A stretch of 64,000 nt of DNA, from NCBI GenBank assembly GCA_014218235.1, contig CM024755.1:35732713-35796712 (forward strand). The letters are read 5' to 3'. The first letter of the stretch is position 1. Each line of letters starts with the position of its first letter. Position numbers and translations under genes: made by a program. This stretch comes from Colocasia esculenta. Taxonomy: Eukaryota > Streptophyta > Magnoliopsida > Alismatales > Araceae. Positions 43,085 through 53,837 of the stretch are shown one piece after another. The notes below the pieces were generated by a model. It did not search any database and was not told the origin of the DNA. It was given only the letters and a program-made list of their open reading frames with translations.

Positions 43085-45789
43085 TATCACGTCCTAATAA
43101 AAATCTTATTATCGAAAATGACAGAATATAACACGTCAATAAAACTGTCCATACATTCCTTAATAACCTCAAAGTACCTGATTACATAGATTTCCTCATT
43201 AAAGTTCTTATGAGGAATTAGTCAAAAGAAACTTATTACATCACACTTGTCATTCATAATATTACAGAAAAGTAACATAGCTAGCTCTTTGTTGATACGT
43301 GGTTCACTCAGCACACATTTCCCCTTAATCATTCGTTCCCTCTTGATTACCTGAAAAGTAGAATTCTGTGAGCTAACTAGCTCAGTAGGATTCAAGTCTT
43401 AAAATCAAGGAATCAAGATACACAAGAGTATGACAAGGAATTATATAGGTATTCTTGCTTTTACATGTCAAACTGAGAATGTTATGTGACACTAGGTAGT
43501 GAAATTAATGAACATTGAACTCAAGATTCAGGAATATTTAGCAACATTCAAGCTCTGACTAGAACACATATAATCACATAGAAAGATGACATGATGACCA
43601 ATCACACACGAATGATGTACTGCCAATACATCCACACATCCTTTATCGTTCCGCGCGGCCACTTAAACGAATTTAGGTGCTCCACCCAGGACTGGATCAG
43701 CCCTTATTTGCCAGGCATAATTCTCAAAATGAGTATGAAACTCACAAATAGTCATCACTACACCCTTATCCTTGTAAGGGATCAAGAAACACAAGGATTC
43801 ACTCATAGTTGACTCAGAGTTTGCACACAAGTGTTAAGGAACTTTGATTCCTTCATTGGTTTCGATAATTGACAATCTCACGAGGATAATTTTGTTCGGA
43901 ACTTGTAGTAATAACTCAAGGTAACAAGGAAGAAAACTTGACTGATTTTAGTAAGTGTTTAGGTGGTAAAAACCACAAAATTTAAGTGGTCCATTGGTTG
44001 GAACAATTGGGTAAGAGTTACAATAAGAAACAGAGTAAAACAAGTGCTGAAAATATGACACAGTCAGAACCTGTCGACAGGCACAAGCTTGCTGTCGACA
44101 GGGGCCGGTTTCCAGAACTGAGATTTCAGTCCTGTGTGTTCCTGTCGACAGCAAGCCATGGGTCTGTCGACAGCAACACACAGTGGTGGATTTCTGGTTG
44201 CTGGGAAGGGATGCCTGTCGACAACAAGCTGTTCGTCTGTCGACAGGTCTTGTATAAACCTTCAAAAATTGTTCCAAATCAACTAGAGATGATACTAATA
44301 AACTCTCTTATCATTCCTAACATGATTGGGACCTTGAACAAGTATGATTTCAGATATATAACTCAATGAACATGATAAAAAGATGAAGGAAAGACTATGG
44401 GACATAGATCCCACGAATGACTAACAAGGAGTTGAATTCAAGGGGATTAAATGGAAAGCACTTTTCTCATATTCTTTTCTACTTTTCCCATTGATCATAG
44501 GTCAAGTACACTCATTTGAGTCTTCTATGGTATCTCAATGAGTCCATACCACTAAGAAGCAAGAACCGTTATGGTTCAATCCACTCTAAATAATGAAATC
44601 AACACTCTAGATTCAGTCAACTTAAACAAAGATAGTAACATGTAGCTACTTGTGACTTAAGGATTAACTAAAACTTGGTATAATGTTGATTTCCTATCAT
44701 GAACATACCTTCTAAACTTTGAAAATATCATGACAAATAACGTGACTTCTCAGATTTGACAATAATCTGAGTTCTCAGATTTGAAGAATAGCAAGCTAAG
44801 ATATCGCATGCCATTTGCCAATAAATCAAGGAATGGTAGTAGGAGAACTAAGAAAGATTAAGAAAAGAATCCTACCTGATGAAGTGAGGTGAGTTCCTTT
44901 ACTCAGAAATCCACAGAACAGAGAAAGAAATGCAGGCTTGCACGTAAGATAGCCTCAACAGCAGTCCTTCCAATGCAATGGAACCCAGAAACTGTCGTTG
45001 AAGCCTTTCCAAGTAGAGTTGGCAGCTCAACTCAGTAGCATAGCAGTGGAGTGTTCTCAGAAGTAATGTACATGCCAACAAGATGGGAGAAAGGTGTGTA
45101 CGAAGGTTGTGGAAGGCTTTTTATAGACCCAGCAGGTTCTTCATGCGATGACACATGGGCCCTTGAGGTGTCGGAGTAAAACCAGTTGGTTTTTACCACA
45201 ACACGTAGCCCATGCAAAGCCTATCATGTTTACACGTTAGTAACAAACGTGTTCACTGTGCAGGTAAGTGTGCTGGCCGCTCTGTTGCCTCACACGTGTT
45301 CATGGTAAAAACCCACAAAAAATCTTTCCCGTAATTCTTTCATAAATCAGCTGGCCATTTATTCCTTAAATAAGCCTATCCAAACCATATCTTATTGCAT
45401 TGAAATTTTGACCATAGGCTAATATGATAGTTTTACTAATTATGGTGATTTTATTTAGTTTTTAGATTTTATTTTACACTAGGTGAAAAATCACCCGAGA
45501 AATGGTCGCGTCGACTGTACCTTGAAATCCGTACGTCGAAAAATTCGGATAATTACATATTTGACTTCTCCACATTTTTCTAGAAATTATGATGTTCTCG
45601 AATTTTTATTTCATTGTCGTTTCCAGTGTCGCCCTATGGGAGCGCGCACTTCGATGTACGACACTGGGGTAATGTTCATTACCACTAATTATACCTATCC
45701 TCTAATTATCACAATTTAATAACATTCCCAAGGTATTTTAACCAATTTATTTCTATTTTCTTAACACCTTGAATTTCTAGGGCATTACA
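43085..45789 (-). repeat. E3 5' LTR
   Basis: Nearly identical to 4878-7585; its + strand first bases are TATCACG in place of TGTCACG. It contains the same six-palindrome CTGTCGACAG cluster (about 44071-44246). It is followed on the right by internal sequence rather than a target site, because of the tandem arrangement. Confidence 0.9.
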
Positions 45790-46686
45790 ACTCTCCCCTA
45801 CTAAAAGAAATTTGGTCCTCCAAATTTAATAACATGAAGGTAATTATACTAACCTATAAATAATTCTGGATATTTCGTCTTGATGGCATCTTCTAGTTCC
45901 CATGTGGCCTCTTCTTGTCCTCGTCTGCTCCATTGAATCTTCAATAAGGGAACTTCCTTGTTCCGAAGTTGCTTGATTTTCCGATCAAGGATTTGCACCG
46001 GTCTTTCTTCATACGCCAAATTTTCTTGTATTCCCAGATTTTGGTATTCAATAATGTGTTTCGGATCATACACATACTTCCTTAACATTGATACATGAAA
46101 AATATCATGCACGTTAGATAACTGTGGTGGAAGTGCTAGTTGGTACGTCATTTCCCCAACTCTTTTCAGTATTTCAAACGGTCCAATATATCTTGGACTC
46201 AATTTTCCCTTAATACCAAATCTTTTGATTCCTCTTCGAGGTGATACTTTAAGAAACACATGCTCTCCTAGTTGAAATTTCAGCTCCCTTCTTCTTTGAT
46301 CCGCATAGCTTTTCTGTCGATCTTGAGCAGCTTTCATTCGATCTCGTACCAAGTTAATAATTTCTGTTGTTTCTTGAATCATTTCAGGTCCAAGAATATG
46401 TGATTCTTTTAATTCTACCCAACACAATGGTGATCTACATTGCCTACCATACAAAGCTTCAAATGGTGCCATTTGAATAGTAGACTGGTAACTATTATTG
46501 TAAGCAAATTCCATAATTGCTAGATGCGTGTTCCAGTCATTTCCGAACTCTAATACACAAGCACGGCACATATCCTCAACAATTTGATTCACCCGTTCGG
46601 TCTGTCCATCTGTTTGAGGGTGAAATGCAGTACTAAATTTTAATTTTGTTCCCAATGCATCTTGTAATTCTCTCCAACAATGTGAA
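45790..46686 (-). pseudogene. E3 duplicate: purine tract and integrase C-terminal half plus chromodomain-like tail
   Basis: A second copy of 7586-8482 with about four differences by eye. It keeps an open frame (Trp near 46530 where the first copy has TAG) from the junction to 45849. At 46686 similarity to E3 ends and E2 gag sequence begins, and the two happen to be in frame, giving a 299-codon chimera (46748-45849): Gln-rich Gag tail joined to integrase core 'HPQTDGQTERV' and chromodomain-like end. No promoter-proximal start of its own is evident. Confidence 0.88.
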
Positions 46687-48087
46687 AACTGTTGCTGCTG
46701 TTGGTATGACTGGAACTGCTGATGCTGCTGAAACTGCTGAGGTTGCAAATGATACTGCCCCTGTTGCTACTGACGAGGTGCCTGCTGTTGAGGAGAGAAC
46801 TGGTATTGTGGTAGCTACTGTGTGTACTGCACTGGCTGTTGCGGCTGTTGGACTTGCCCCCTCGGGCAATCCCTCCTGAAGTGGCCCGGTAAACCACAAG
46901 TGTAACAGACTGCCTCCAGCCTACCCTGCTCAGCTCCCTGTTGGACTTACTACTCTGCAAATCTCGACTGATGCTTCTGCTGACGACTCCATCCACCTCT
47001 GCGAGTAGTCATCTACTTGAACTTCGAGCACAGATTGGAACTGCCCGAGCCTGAAGACGAAGAAGTCGCACTTCCGCAACTGCCTGTGGGACGCTGGTAC
47101 GATGAGGACCTAGAAGAAACTCCTCTCTGCTATTGCTGCTGCTGCTGTTGCTGGGGCTGCCAGGTCTCTCTCCAAGGTGGTAGCCTTAGCCACGGCCTCT
47201 CCCAAAGTGGCACACATGTGAGCAGTCATGCCCCACCTCAAATCTGGCCTCAGTCCTACGATAAACCTCTCTGCACAAGCCTGTTCACTGTTGGCAACAT
47301 GAGGAACATGCCTCAACAACCGGACGAACCTCTGATGGTACTGAGTAACTGTGAGATCGCCCTGAACCAACTCGTGGAACTGATCTCGTCTCTCACATCG
47401 AGCGTAGTCAGGGAAATACTCACTATGAAAGACCCCCAAAAACCACTGCCACGTGATCTGATCCAAATGCTGCCTTGGAAAGTGGGTCTACCGCTGAACC
47501 CTCCACCACTCATGGGCTTGTCCCTTGAGCTGATACACTGCTAGCCTGACCTGGTCCTCCTTGGTGCACTCCATAGTCTCAAACGTGTGCTCTAACTCGT
47601 GTGTCCAACTCTCTGCCTTGTCTGGATCATACTCACCGAAGAACATCGGCGGTTGGAGATGCAAGAACCTCTCCAAGAGGGCAGTCCTATCCTCAGTGAC
47701 ACCCATCTTCCTCTGACCGACCTGGGTACTCCCAGTACCCGATGCCTACTGAACTGTTGGCTGCTCCACCTCCAGATCTGCCTGCTGCTCTGGTACTACT
47801 GGGGGAGGTACTGGAGGCTGACCTCCCGCTGTTGCCTGCCCAGGCTGCCATGCTCCCTGATACAGGGTCCTGAAGAATTGCTCAGCCATGGGAAACCAAT
47901 CCGTGTACTGCTGTGGCTAAGGCTGGTACTCCTGCTGCTGCTGCCCACCTACTACCGCTGCTACCTGGAACTGTGCCACAGACTCCTCTGCTGACACCTC
48001 CTCCTGAACCTGACCTGGCGCTGGCATATCTGACTCATCCTACTGCTCTATCAACTCTCTGGCCTGCCTACGCCTGCGCGAAGCCAT
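46687..48087 (-). pseudogene. E2 gag, broken
   Basis: ATG at 48087 ('MASRRRRQARELIEQ', then a stop). A Gln/Pro-rich N-terminus leads to the gag core 'TALLERFLHLQPPMFFGEYDPDKAESW', 'LAVYQLKGQAHEWW' and 'FHELVQGDLTVTQYHQRFVRLLRHVPHV', then a zinc knuckle CYTCGLPGHFRRDC (about 46900-46860) and a Gln-rich tail that runs into the E3 fragment at 46686. Several stops and frame changes (for example near 47488 and 47110) break it. Family: chromovirus gag. The rest of this element's pol up to mid-integrase is gone. Confidence 0.82.
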
Positions 48088-48202
48088 ATCCTGCACGACA
48101 CACAACCAACAAGGTTAACAATACCAACTCGGGTGGCTAGCAGTGTACTTGTACTACTGTTGGGACCTTTTGTTGCAGTTTATATCTGCTACAAGTCCTG
48201 TT

Positions 48203-48224
48203 AGACTCTCACTCTGATACTAAC
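48203..48224 (-). other. E2 primer-binding site (decayed tRNA-iMet)
   Basis: On the - strand TTAGTATCAGAGTGAGAGTC follows the LTR within a few bases; it matches the TGGTATCAGAGC initiator-Met site with changes. Confidence 0.65.
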
Positions 48225-50479
48225 TGTAACGACCCCGAGAACTCGACCCTCGGCCCAAGCCGAGGACCCGATTTTCGCGGTCGCCGCCCATGGATCTCGG
48301 GACTCGGAAGGGCTATAACACAAGTCTAACAAAATATGTAAAGGAAATAAATGTCAATTGCTAACTAGGAGTACACATGCGGAAGCAGAAAGAAGAGCGA
48401 GACCGCTGCGTATCGCTCTAGGTACAGTCCGAACACACACAACTAGTACAAGTAAAGACAGGGGAAGAACAAGTCCCTTAGGGGCATATCCCGAGGGTGA
48501 TGTACAACTGAAAGGGGGAACCACTGCTAGCTACAGGGACGACGACTACCACCCTGTCTCCTCCGCTCGGCGCGCACCCTGCCGCTGCTGAGAAGTCTCA
48601 CATGGAAAAATGAGGGATGAGCTTCACAACAGAAGCTCAGTAGGGACTACCAATCTCCTACTGGCTCTAACAGGCAGAAGAACATATATAAACAATTAAT
48701 TAAATAACAACAGTTATATCTTCCACCTACATAGGAAAGTGCGAAAGTATGCTACTAACTAATGCGGTAAAACACCACGGTCGGAAACTCTGTGTGACTA
48801 CACGTCGTGACCACCACATGGCTGGCAACACAGGTGGAGTGAACTCTGCTTGGACAAGAGACACTAGCTACGGAAAACACTACCACTAGTCAACCGGTCA
48901 GGTGCGTCCACTAACGTCTTATCCTTGACCCAAGTCCAAACCTCCATGTCTTGTCAGAGTGAGGCAGGAACACAAAGTAGCACAACAGTAACCTCCGTAG
49001 TTTGGCCGGACTACGGTCCCACGCTTGGCCTCTCTATGCGGTTCTGGGGCCGTAAAGAGCGAGGCAGTGAGAAAAAGGACTGACTGGCATGTGCTGGGAA
49101 GGACTCCAAACGATCTCGACGTTCTAGACCAACCACGAGAGCTCTGCAAATGACTCAACGCCGCTGTCCTAACCACTCTTTTCCCCTCCGCTCCAGAGTC
49201 TGCGACTCGAGCACGCCCTTCGCCCGGAGTACTCCCTCAACAGGTGCGCGGGGACGGGGGTCCCAGGCAATGGTAACAACCTCTCTCACAGAACAAGCCC
49301 TCAAGTGCCGAGCACCAGGCGAACGACTAGTGTAGGACCGTACTAGGGAACTAGCACTGGTGCCACGAGTACAGTAAGAAGCAGAAACGACAAAGACTCC
49401 ACAAAAAATGAAACTCCGCAAGACTTTACATGTCTCTGCTGAAGTCATGACGCATCGGGTCGTCGCGACCATGTCGCGACGCCCAAAAGCGTCGTGATGA
49501 TGTCACGGCGGCCTAGCCGGTAGCGACATCATCGCGACCTCTATACTGGTCGCGTTCTCAGCCCAGAGGGGCTCCGAGATGATCCTCCCGAAGACCACCC
49601 CAAATATGGTACAAACCACACTAATAGGGGGAGGGGAGCATGGTAAATGCCATAGGGACTTCTAACCATGCCAAACCACCCTTAAAACCCCATAAAACAT
49701 GGATTGCAAGGAATCTACGCTCGATGGAAACCTCACTCAACACGAGCATGATCCTCACACGCTCACGACCCCAAACCAGGAGAAAACACATCCTCAAGGG
49801 GGAAGGGAGCATGCTAGGATGAGAGGAGTCGAGGGTCCCTACCTCCAAGAGTAGAGCCGACCCGTTGGGGCCTTTATGTCGAAATGGCCACCTCCTCCTC
49901 GCTCCAAGCTCCACGATCACGCCGCTTGCATGAACAGGGCGTCACCTCCCACCACGAGCACCTCAAGAACGCTGAGAAACCACCGGAGAAGAGAGAGCTC
50001 GAAGGAGGAAGAAGAAGAAGGAAGAAGAGGAAGGAAAGGGGGAGCGGGGGAAATAGGGCGCCGACCTCGGTTTTAAACCGATGGGCCCCAAGATGCGACG
50101 GGTCGGCCCGGCACGACAACGAGCATGTTGCAAAGGCCACCCACGGCACGACACCAAAAGTGGTCAAACCTCGAAGACTGGGAAACCAAAACGTGACGGC
50201 TGACCAGGTCACGTCAATGTTGTACGCACTTGACACCCGACAAGGCCATTCTGATAGACAAGACAGCGGTCAAGTCTGTCAGAAAAGCAATCGCGACGCC
50301 TTCAGACGACACGACAAGAACGCGACGCCCACCCCCATCGCGACCATGTCGCGATGGCCAGGTGCGCCGCGTCCCGAAGCCTATCGTGACAGGCTCCCCT
50401 GGCGCGACCATGTCGCGACCAGGGTTCCTGTCGCGACCCTGAGAACAGGGCCAAGAGCCCAAGAGGGCCGAGTCTTACA
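48225..50479 (-). repeat. E2 5' LTR
   Basis: Starts TGTAACGACC and ends GTCTTACA on the + strand; pairs with 1597-3897. GTCGCGAC-rich clusters lie at about 49440-49560 and 50095-50455. CTTTC follows at 50480. Confidence 0.9.
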
Positions 50480-50539
50480 CTTTCCTATGGTCATTGTCTA
50501 ATCATTTATGAGAACCAACTGATTCTTCTTCTCTCGCAG

Positions 50540-51572
50540 CAATGGCCAACAAGGGTAAGTTGTCAGCTCCATTCGCCAAAGCTAAGGGAAACATTTCACT
50601 TTCCGAGCTGGCTTCGCATGAGCTCATGTCGAGGAGCAAGAAGAGTGTGAGCCGAGGCATAAAGCACGGTCACTGGGTTGAGACCAGCATCCCTACTGTT
50701 TCCCCATTGTCCTCAGCACCTGAGAAGACTCAGTTGTTGGAGGAGAGGGTGGCATCCAAACGTCCTCGGCCTGCCACGGGGACGACATCGACCGAGGTCA
50801 CTGCCTCGGGCTCCTCTCTTCCGTCGTCACCCTGTCGATCGAGGGAGCCCAGCTCCACTGAGTGGGGCCGACAATCATTCCCTGCTGGATCCAGGGCCTG
50901 CTCCATGGCGAGGAAATCCAATAAGGTTATCGAGGACTTCTATAGGGCTGCACAAGACCAGCTGGTGTTGTTCGGGACACTTTTGCTTCGGGTTGAGGCC
51001 TCCCGAGCATCATCCAAGACACGAGTAGCCGAGGCTGAGGCAAAGCTTGAGGTCGAGAAGAAGCATAAACCAAGGAGGTCGCGAGGGCGGACAAGCTACT
51101 CAAGTCCCTCCAGGGTGAGAAAGAGGCCCTTAAGGCGGAGTAGGGGGCCCACGAGAAAACGAGGGCCGAGATCGCGTGACTGATGGCCGAGGAGCAGAAA
51201 AAGGTGTTTGCCGAGGTTGTCGCCGAGTACCGAGAATCCGACGAGCTCAAGGCTGAGGTTGTCAAGCTCTTCCAACAAGGTTACGGCTTCTGCCTTGGGC
51301 GCGTAAGGAAAACACATCCGAACCTTGACCTTTTCGAGCTAGTGATCGATGATGGGGGGGATGAGGGAGACATTGACGTTGAAGGGTCAATCGACGATGT
51401 TCCAACACGTACCGACATCCTGACCACAGTCGAGGATTCTGCCGCCGATGGGGGTGCTGCCAACGAGGCTTCCACCACCTATACAGACGTCCCTACTGAT
51501 CCTGAGGCGATGGTCTCCGGCCATGGTAGTGGCTTAGTTGATCCCTGCGAGGGTCCTTTTGCTTTCTCTTGA
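50540..51572 (+). pseudogene. E1 gag-like protein, exon 2 (Ala/Glu coiled-coil C-terminus), broken
   Basis: Preceded by a good acceptor (TTCTTCTTCTCTCGCAG, ending at 50539). Joining it to 1569 gives reading 'EANR', a split Ala codon, 'MANKGKLS', in phase. The N-part is low-complexity Ser/Pro. From about 50930 it becomes coiled-coil ('KSNKVIEDFYRAAQDQLVLFG', 'EAKLEVEKKHK'). A frameshift near 51065 leads to the next frame, with stops at 51141 and 51177, then 'FAEVVAEYRESDELKAEVVKLFQQGYGFCLGRV' and an acidic tail ending at 51572. This C-terminal layout is usual for the plant putative gypsy-type transposon gag-like proteins. No pol follows, so E1 looks non-autonomous. Confidence 0.7.
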
Positions 51573-51849
51573 TCTCGTGCATCGCCGAGACCCATTTTTG
51601 TACCCCACTCACTTGGCCAAAAAGTCAAGGACTTTATTGCAAAGGTATTTCTTTTCCTTAAACCACAAGCTTTTCTTGCCAAAAACAATGATTGTTCGGG
51701 TCATCGGTTTTATCCGAGAACGCAACCTTTAGTTCTTAAGGTATCAAGTCCATGCATATCGCCGTCGCCATCTCCATATCATATGGCCGAGCCCGTGGTG
51801 GCTAGTCCAACATCTAAGAATATATAAGCTGATGTGAAACAAGATCGAG
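51573..51849 (+). other. E1 3' non-coding region before the 108-bp repeats
   Basis: No coding sequence seen; ordinary mixed-composition sequence that follows the gag-like stop. Confidence 0.4.
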
Positions 51850-52535
51850 TGCAGAAGCGACCATACCTTCAATTCACATCGGATGTCATTCCTCAGTTCG
51901 TGACGAGTGCCGAAGCGACCTCATCCAGCGAACTACGACGTCCTCGCTCATCACATGTGCCGAAGCGACCACGCCTTCAATTCATGTCGAACATTGTCCC
52001 TCAGTTCCTGACGAGTGCCGAAGCGACCTTGTCCAACGAACTACAACGTCCTCGATCATCATGTGTGCCGAAGCGACCACACCTTCAATTCACATCAGAC
52101 GTCATTCCTCAGTTCCTAACGAGTGACAAAGCGACCTTGTCCAACGAACTACGATGTCCTCGCTCATCACGATTGTCGAAGCGACCATGCCTTCAATTCA
52201 CGTCGGATGTCGTTCCTCAATTCCTGACAAGTTTCGAAGCGATCTCGTTGAGCGAACTATGACGTCCTTGCTCATCAGGTGTGCCAAAGCAACCACGCCT
52301 TCAATTCACTTCGGACGTCGTTCCTCAGTTTCTGATGAGTGTCGAAGCGACCTCGTCCAGCAAACTACGATGTCCTGGCTCATCACGTGTGCCGAAGCGA
52401 CCACGCCTTCAATTCACGTCAGATGTCATCCCTCAGTTCCTGACGAGTGCCGAAGCGACCTTGTCCTACGAACTACGACGTCCTCGCTTATCACGTGTGC
52501 CAAAGCGACCACACCTTCAATCTATTTTCATGTTT
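51850..52535. repeat. 108-bp tandem repeat, about 6.3 copies, in the E1 3' region
   Basis: Unit starts (GCCGAAGCGACCAC...) are spaced exactly 108 bp: 51850, 51958, 52066, 52174, 52282, 52390, 52498. Each unit contains a second, half-spaced CGAAGCGACC, so the unit is itself an old duplication. Because 108 is a multiple of three, long open frames appear in all three + frames; I do not regard them as genes. Confidence 0.9.
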
Positions 52536-53120
52536 TCGGGACCGGTTGAGGGCCCACGGGATAACCATTGACAAAGCTATAATGTGACTCGCCAAGTTTC
52601 AATATTTCAACCACGTTTAAATCATGCAGATCTAAAAGAAATTCAACTTTATCAACAAATCATAACAAATATTGCAGGTTCTCGGAATAGCCGACCTGCA
52701 CATCTCACATAACTCGTCGGCCCCGCGACCGAGGTTCTCAATTGCACGGTATGGGCCTTCAGTTCAGAGTGCTCATGAACACAATATTCGATACGACTAG
52801 ATTACTTAAAGCAAGGTCGCCGATGACAAAGCATCTAATGGCCAACAATTAGGCCCTCGATCTGGAGGTATGAGATATACTAGGAAAGAGTAAGGGATTC
52901 GCTCAGGACAATGCTCTAAGAGACTCGTCATTTGCCCTTTTTTAACTGTTCTCTGGAGATACTTGTCGAGGTAACCTTATATGCTCCAGATCAGCCCCCT
53001 TGTCGATCATGGATGATGCCTCAGGGGCTCCTTAATGTCCGCACTTAGTTGAGATCAACTAAAGGGGTGTGGGGAAAGCCGTACTGACATTTAGTAGTGT
53101 TTTCCCACAGACAGTGCCAA
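52536..53120 (+). other. E1 3' non-coding region up to the right LTR
   Basis: No coding sequence. A purine-rich tract AAAGGGGTGTGGGGAAAG lies at about 53060-53078, and the segment ends CCACAGACAGTGCCAA just before the LTR. Confidence 0.5.
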
Positions 53121-53837
53121 TGTTACCGTATGTGTAACATAGGTCGGCTCAGGCTGAGGTGACTGCTGAGATGCTCCTCGCAGAAGAATGAGCCGAGATG
53201 ACCAAGTCGATGAATCCTGTCTGAGGCACGCTTGGCCGACGTGTGATGCTAGTTCCGAGCTCCCGATCTTACCTGCAAAGCCCGTCGAGAGTCCTCGACC
53301 GGGAGACACTCCGACGCTCTTGTCAGTTTCTAGCCGAGTAGAATGGCCTAGCCTGGGGTAGAACAACGTACATGCGCCTGTGGAGTGTCTGCCTCTTTTA
53401 TAGGGTTAGGATATCCGTGTGATAGCTGGACGACCCTGCGATTCTCGCCTGGATCTCTATGATTGTGGCCAGATCGTGGTTCTAACCGGCATGCCAGATC
53501 ATTCAGATCATGGTCTTAATGGCCGTAATTATCGGACGCACGATCCTCGAACATTGCCTTAAACAGCTACTGTATCGGTAGTTACGCGAGCCGCACGCCA
53601 AGAATCATGCGGACGCGGTGGGCTCCTGGTCGGCTATGCCTGAGCCGAGAATACCATCCCGGAAGAGCTGAAGATGTCAGCCCGTGGTGTGAAAGGAGGT
53701 TGATCTTGCCGACCAAAGTCGTCGGATTAAATGGCGCCAACGTTCCCCCTGCTCCATGAAGGGACGTCGGCCTATACATTCAATGAGGTCGGCTGAGCCC
53801 GAGGATTCAGCCGACCTGCTAGGAACTCCCCGTAACA
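53121..53837 (+). repeat. E1 right LTR
   Basis: TGTTACCGTATGTGTAACA at the start and CCCCGTAACA at the end; 717 bp. Its last ~150 bp match 1-155. The LTR termini form the inverted repeat TGTTAC/GTAACA, and the first 19 bp are themselves palindromic. A TATA-like TTTTATAGGG is at about 53397. Confidence 0.8.

Larger units (their letters stand above)
4878..46686 (-). mobile_element. E3: second Ty3/gypsy chromovirus, partly deleted tandem, with E4 and E5 nested
   Basis: The order on the - strand is: partial integrase (46686-45790), LTR (45789-43085), primer site and gag (43084-41423), E4, protease-RT-RNase H-integrase (11117-7645), LTR (7585-4878). The left end has a normal TG terminus preceded by GAAAC. 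The right end is not an LTR but internal integrase sequence joined to E2 gag, so a 5' LTR plus upstream internal sequence were lost. The LTR - internal - LTR - internal order is that of a tandem formed by LTR recombination and then trimmed. Gag and pol contain in-frame stops, so this copy is dead. Confidence 0.85.
1597..50479 (-). mobile_element. E2: Ty3/gypsy chromovirus (Tekay/Del-like), with E3, E4 and E5 nested inside
   Basis: The element is bounded by ~2.3 kb LTRs (1597-3897 and 48225-50479) and the perfect TSD CTTTC. Coding runs on the - strand: gag at 48087 to 46687, then a break into E3, then the integrase C-terminal half and chromodomain-like tail at 4877 to 3987. Protease, RT, RNase H and the integrase N-terminal half are missing at the E3 junction, so this copy is non-functional. 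The primer site resembles tRNA-iMet and the purine tract lies next to the 3' LTR. It sits inside the gag-like gene of E1, probably in its intron. Confidence 0.9.

Noticed and set aside
51834..52571. Overlapping 96-142 codon frames as small proteins
   Set aside because: They are the 108-bp tandem repeat read in several frames; openness follows from the period being a multiple of three.
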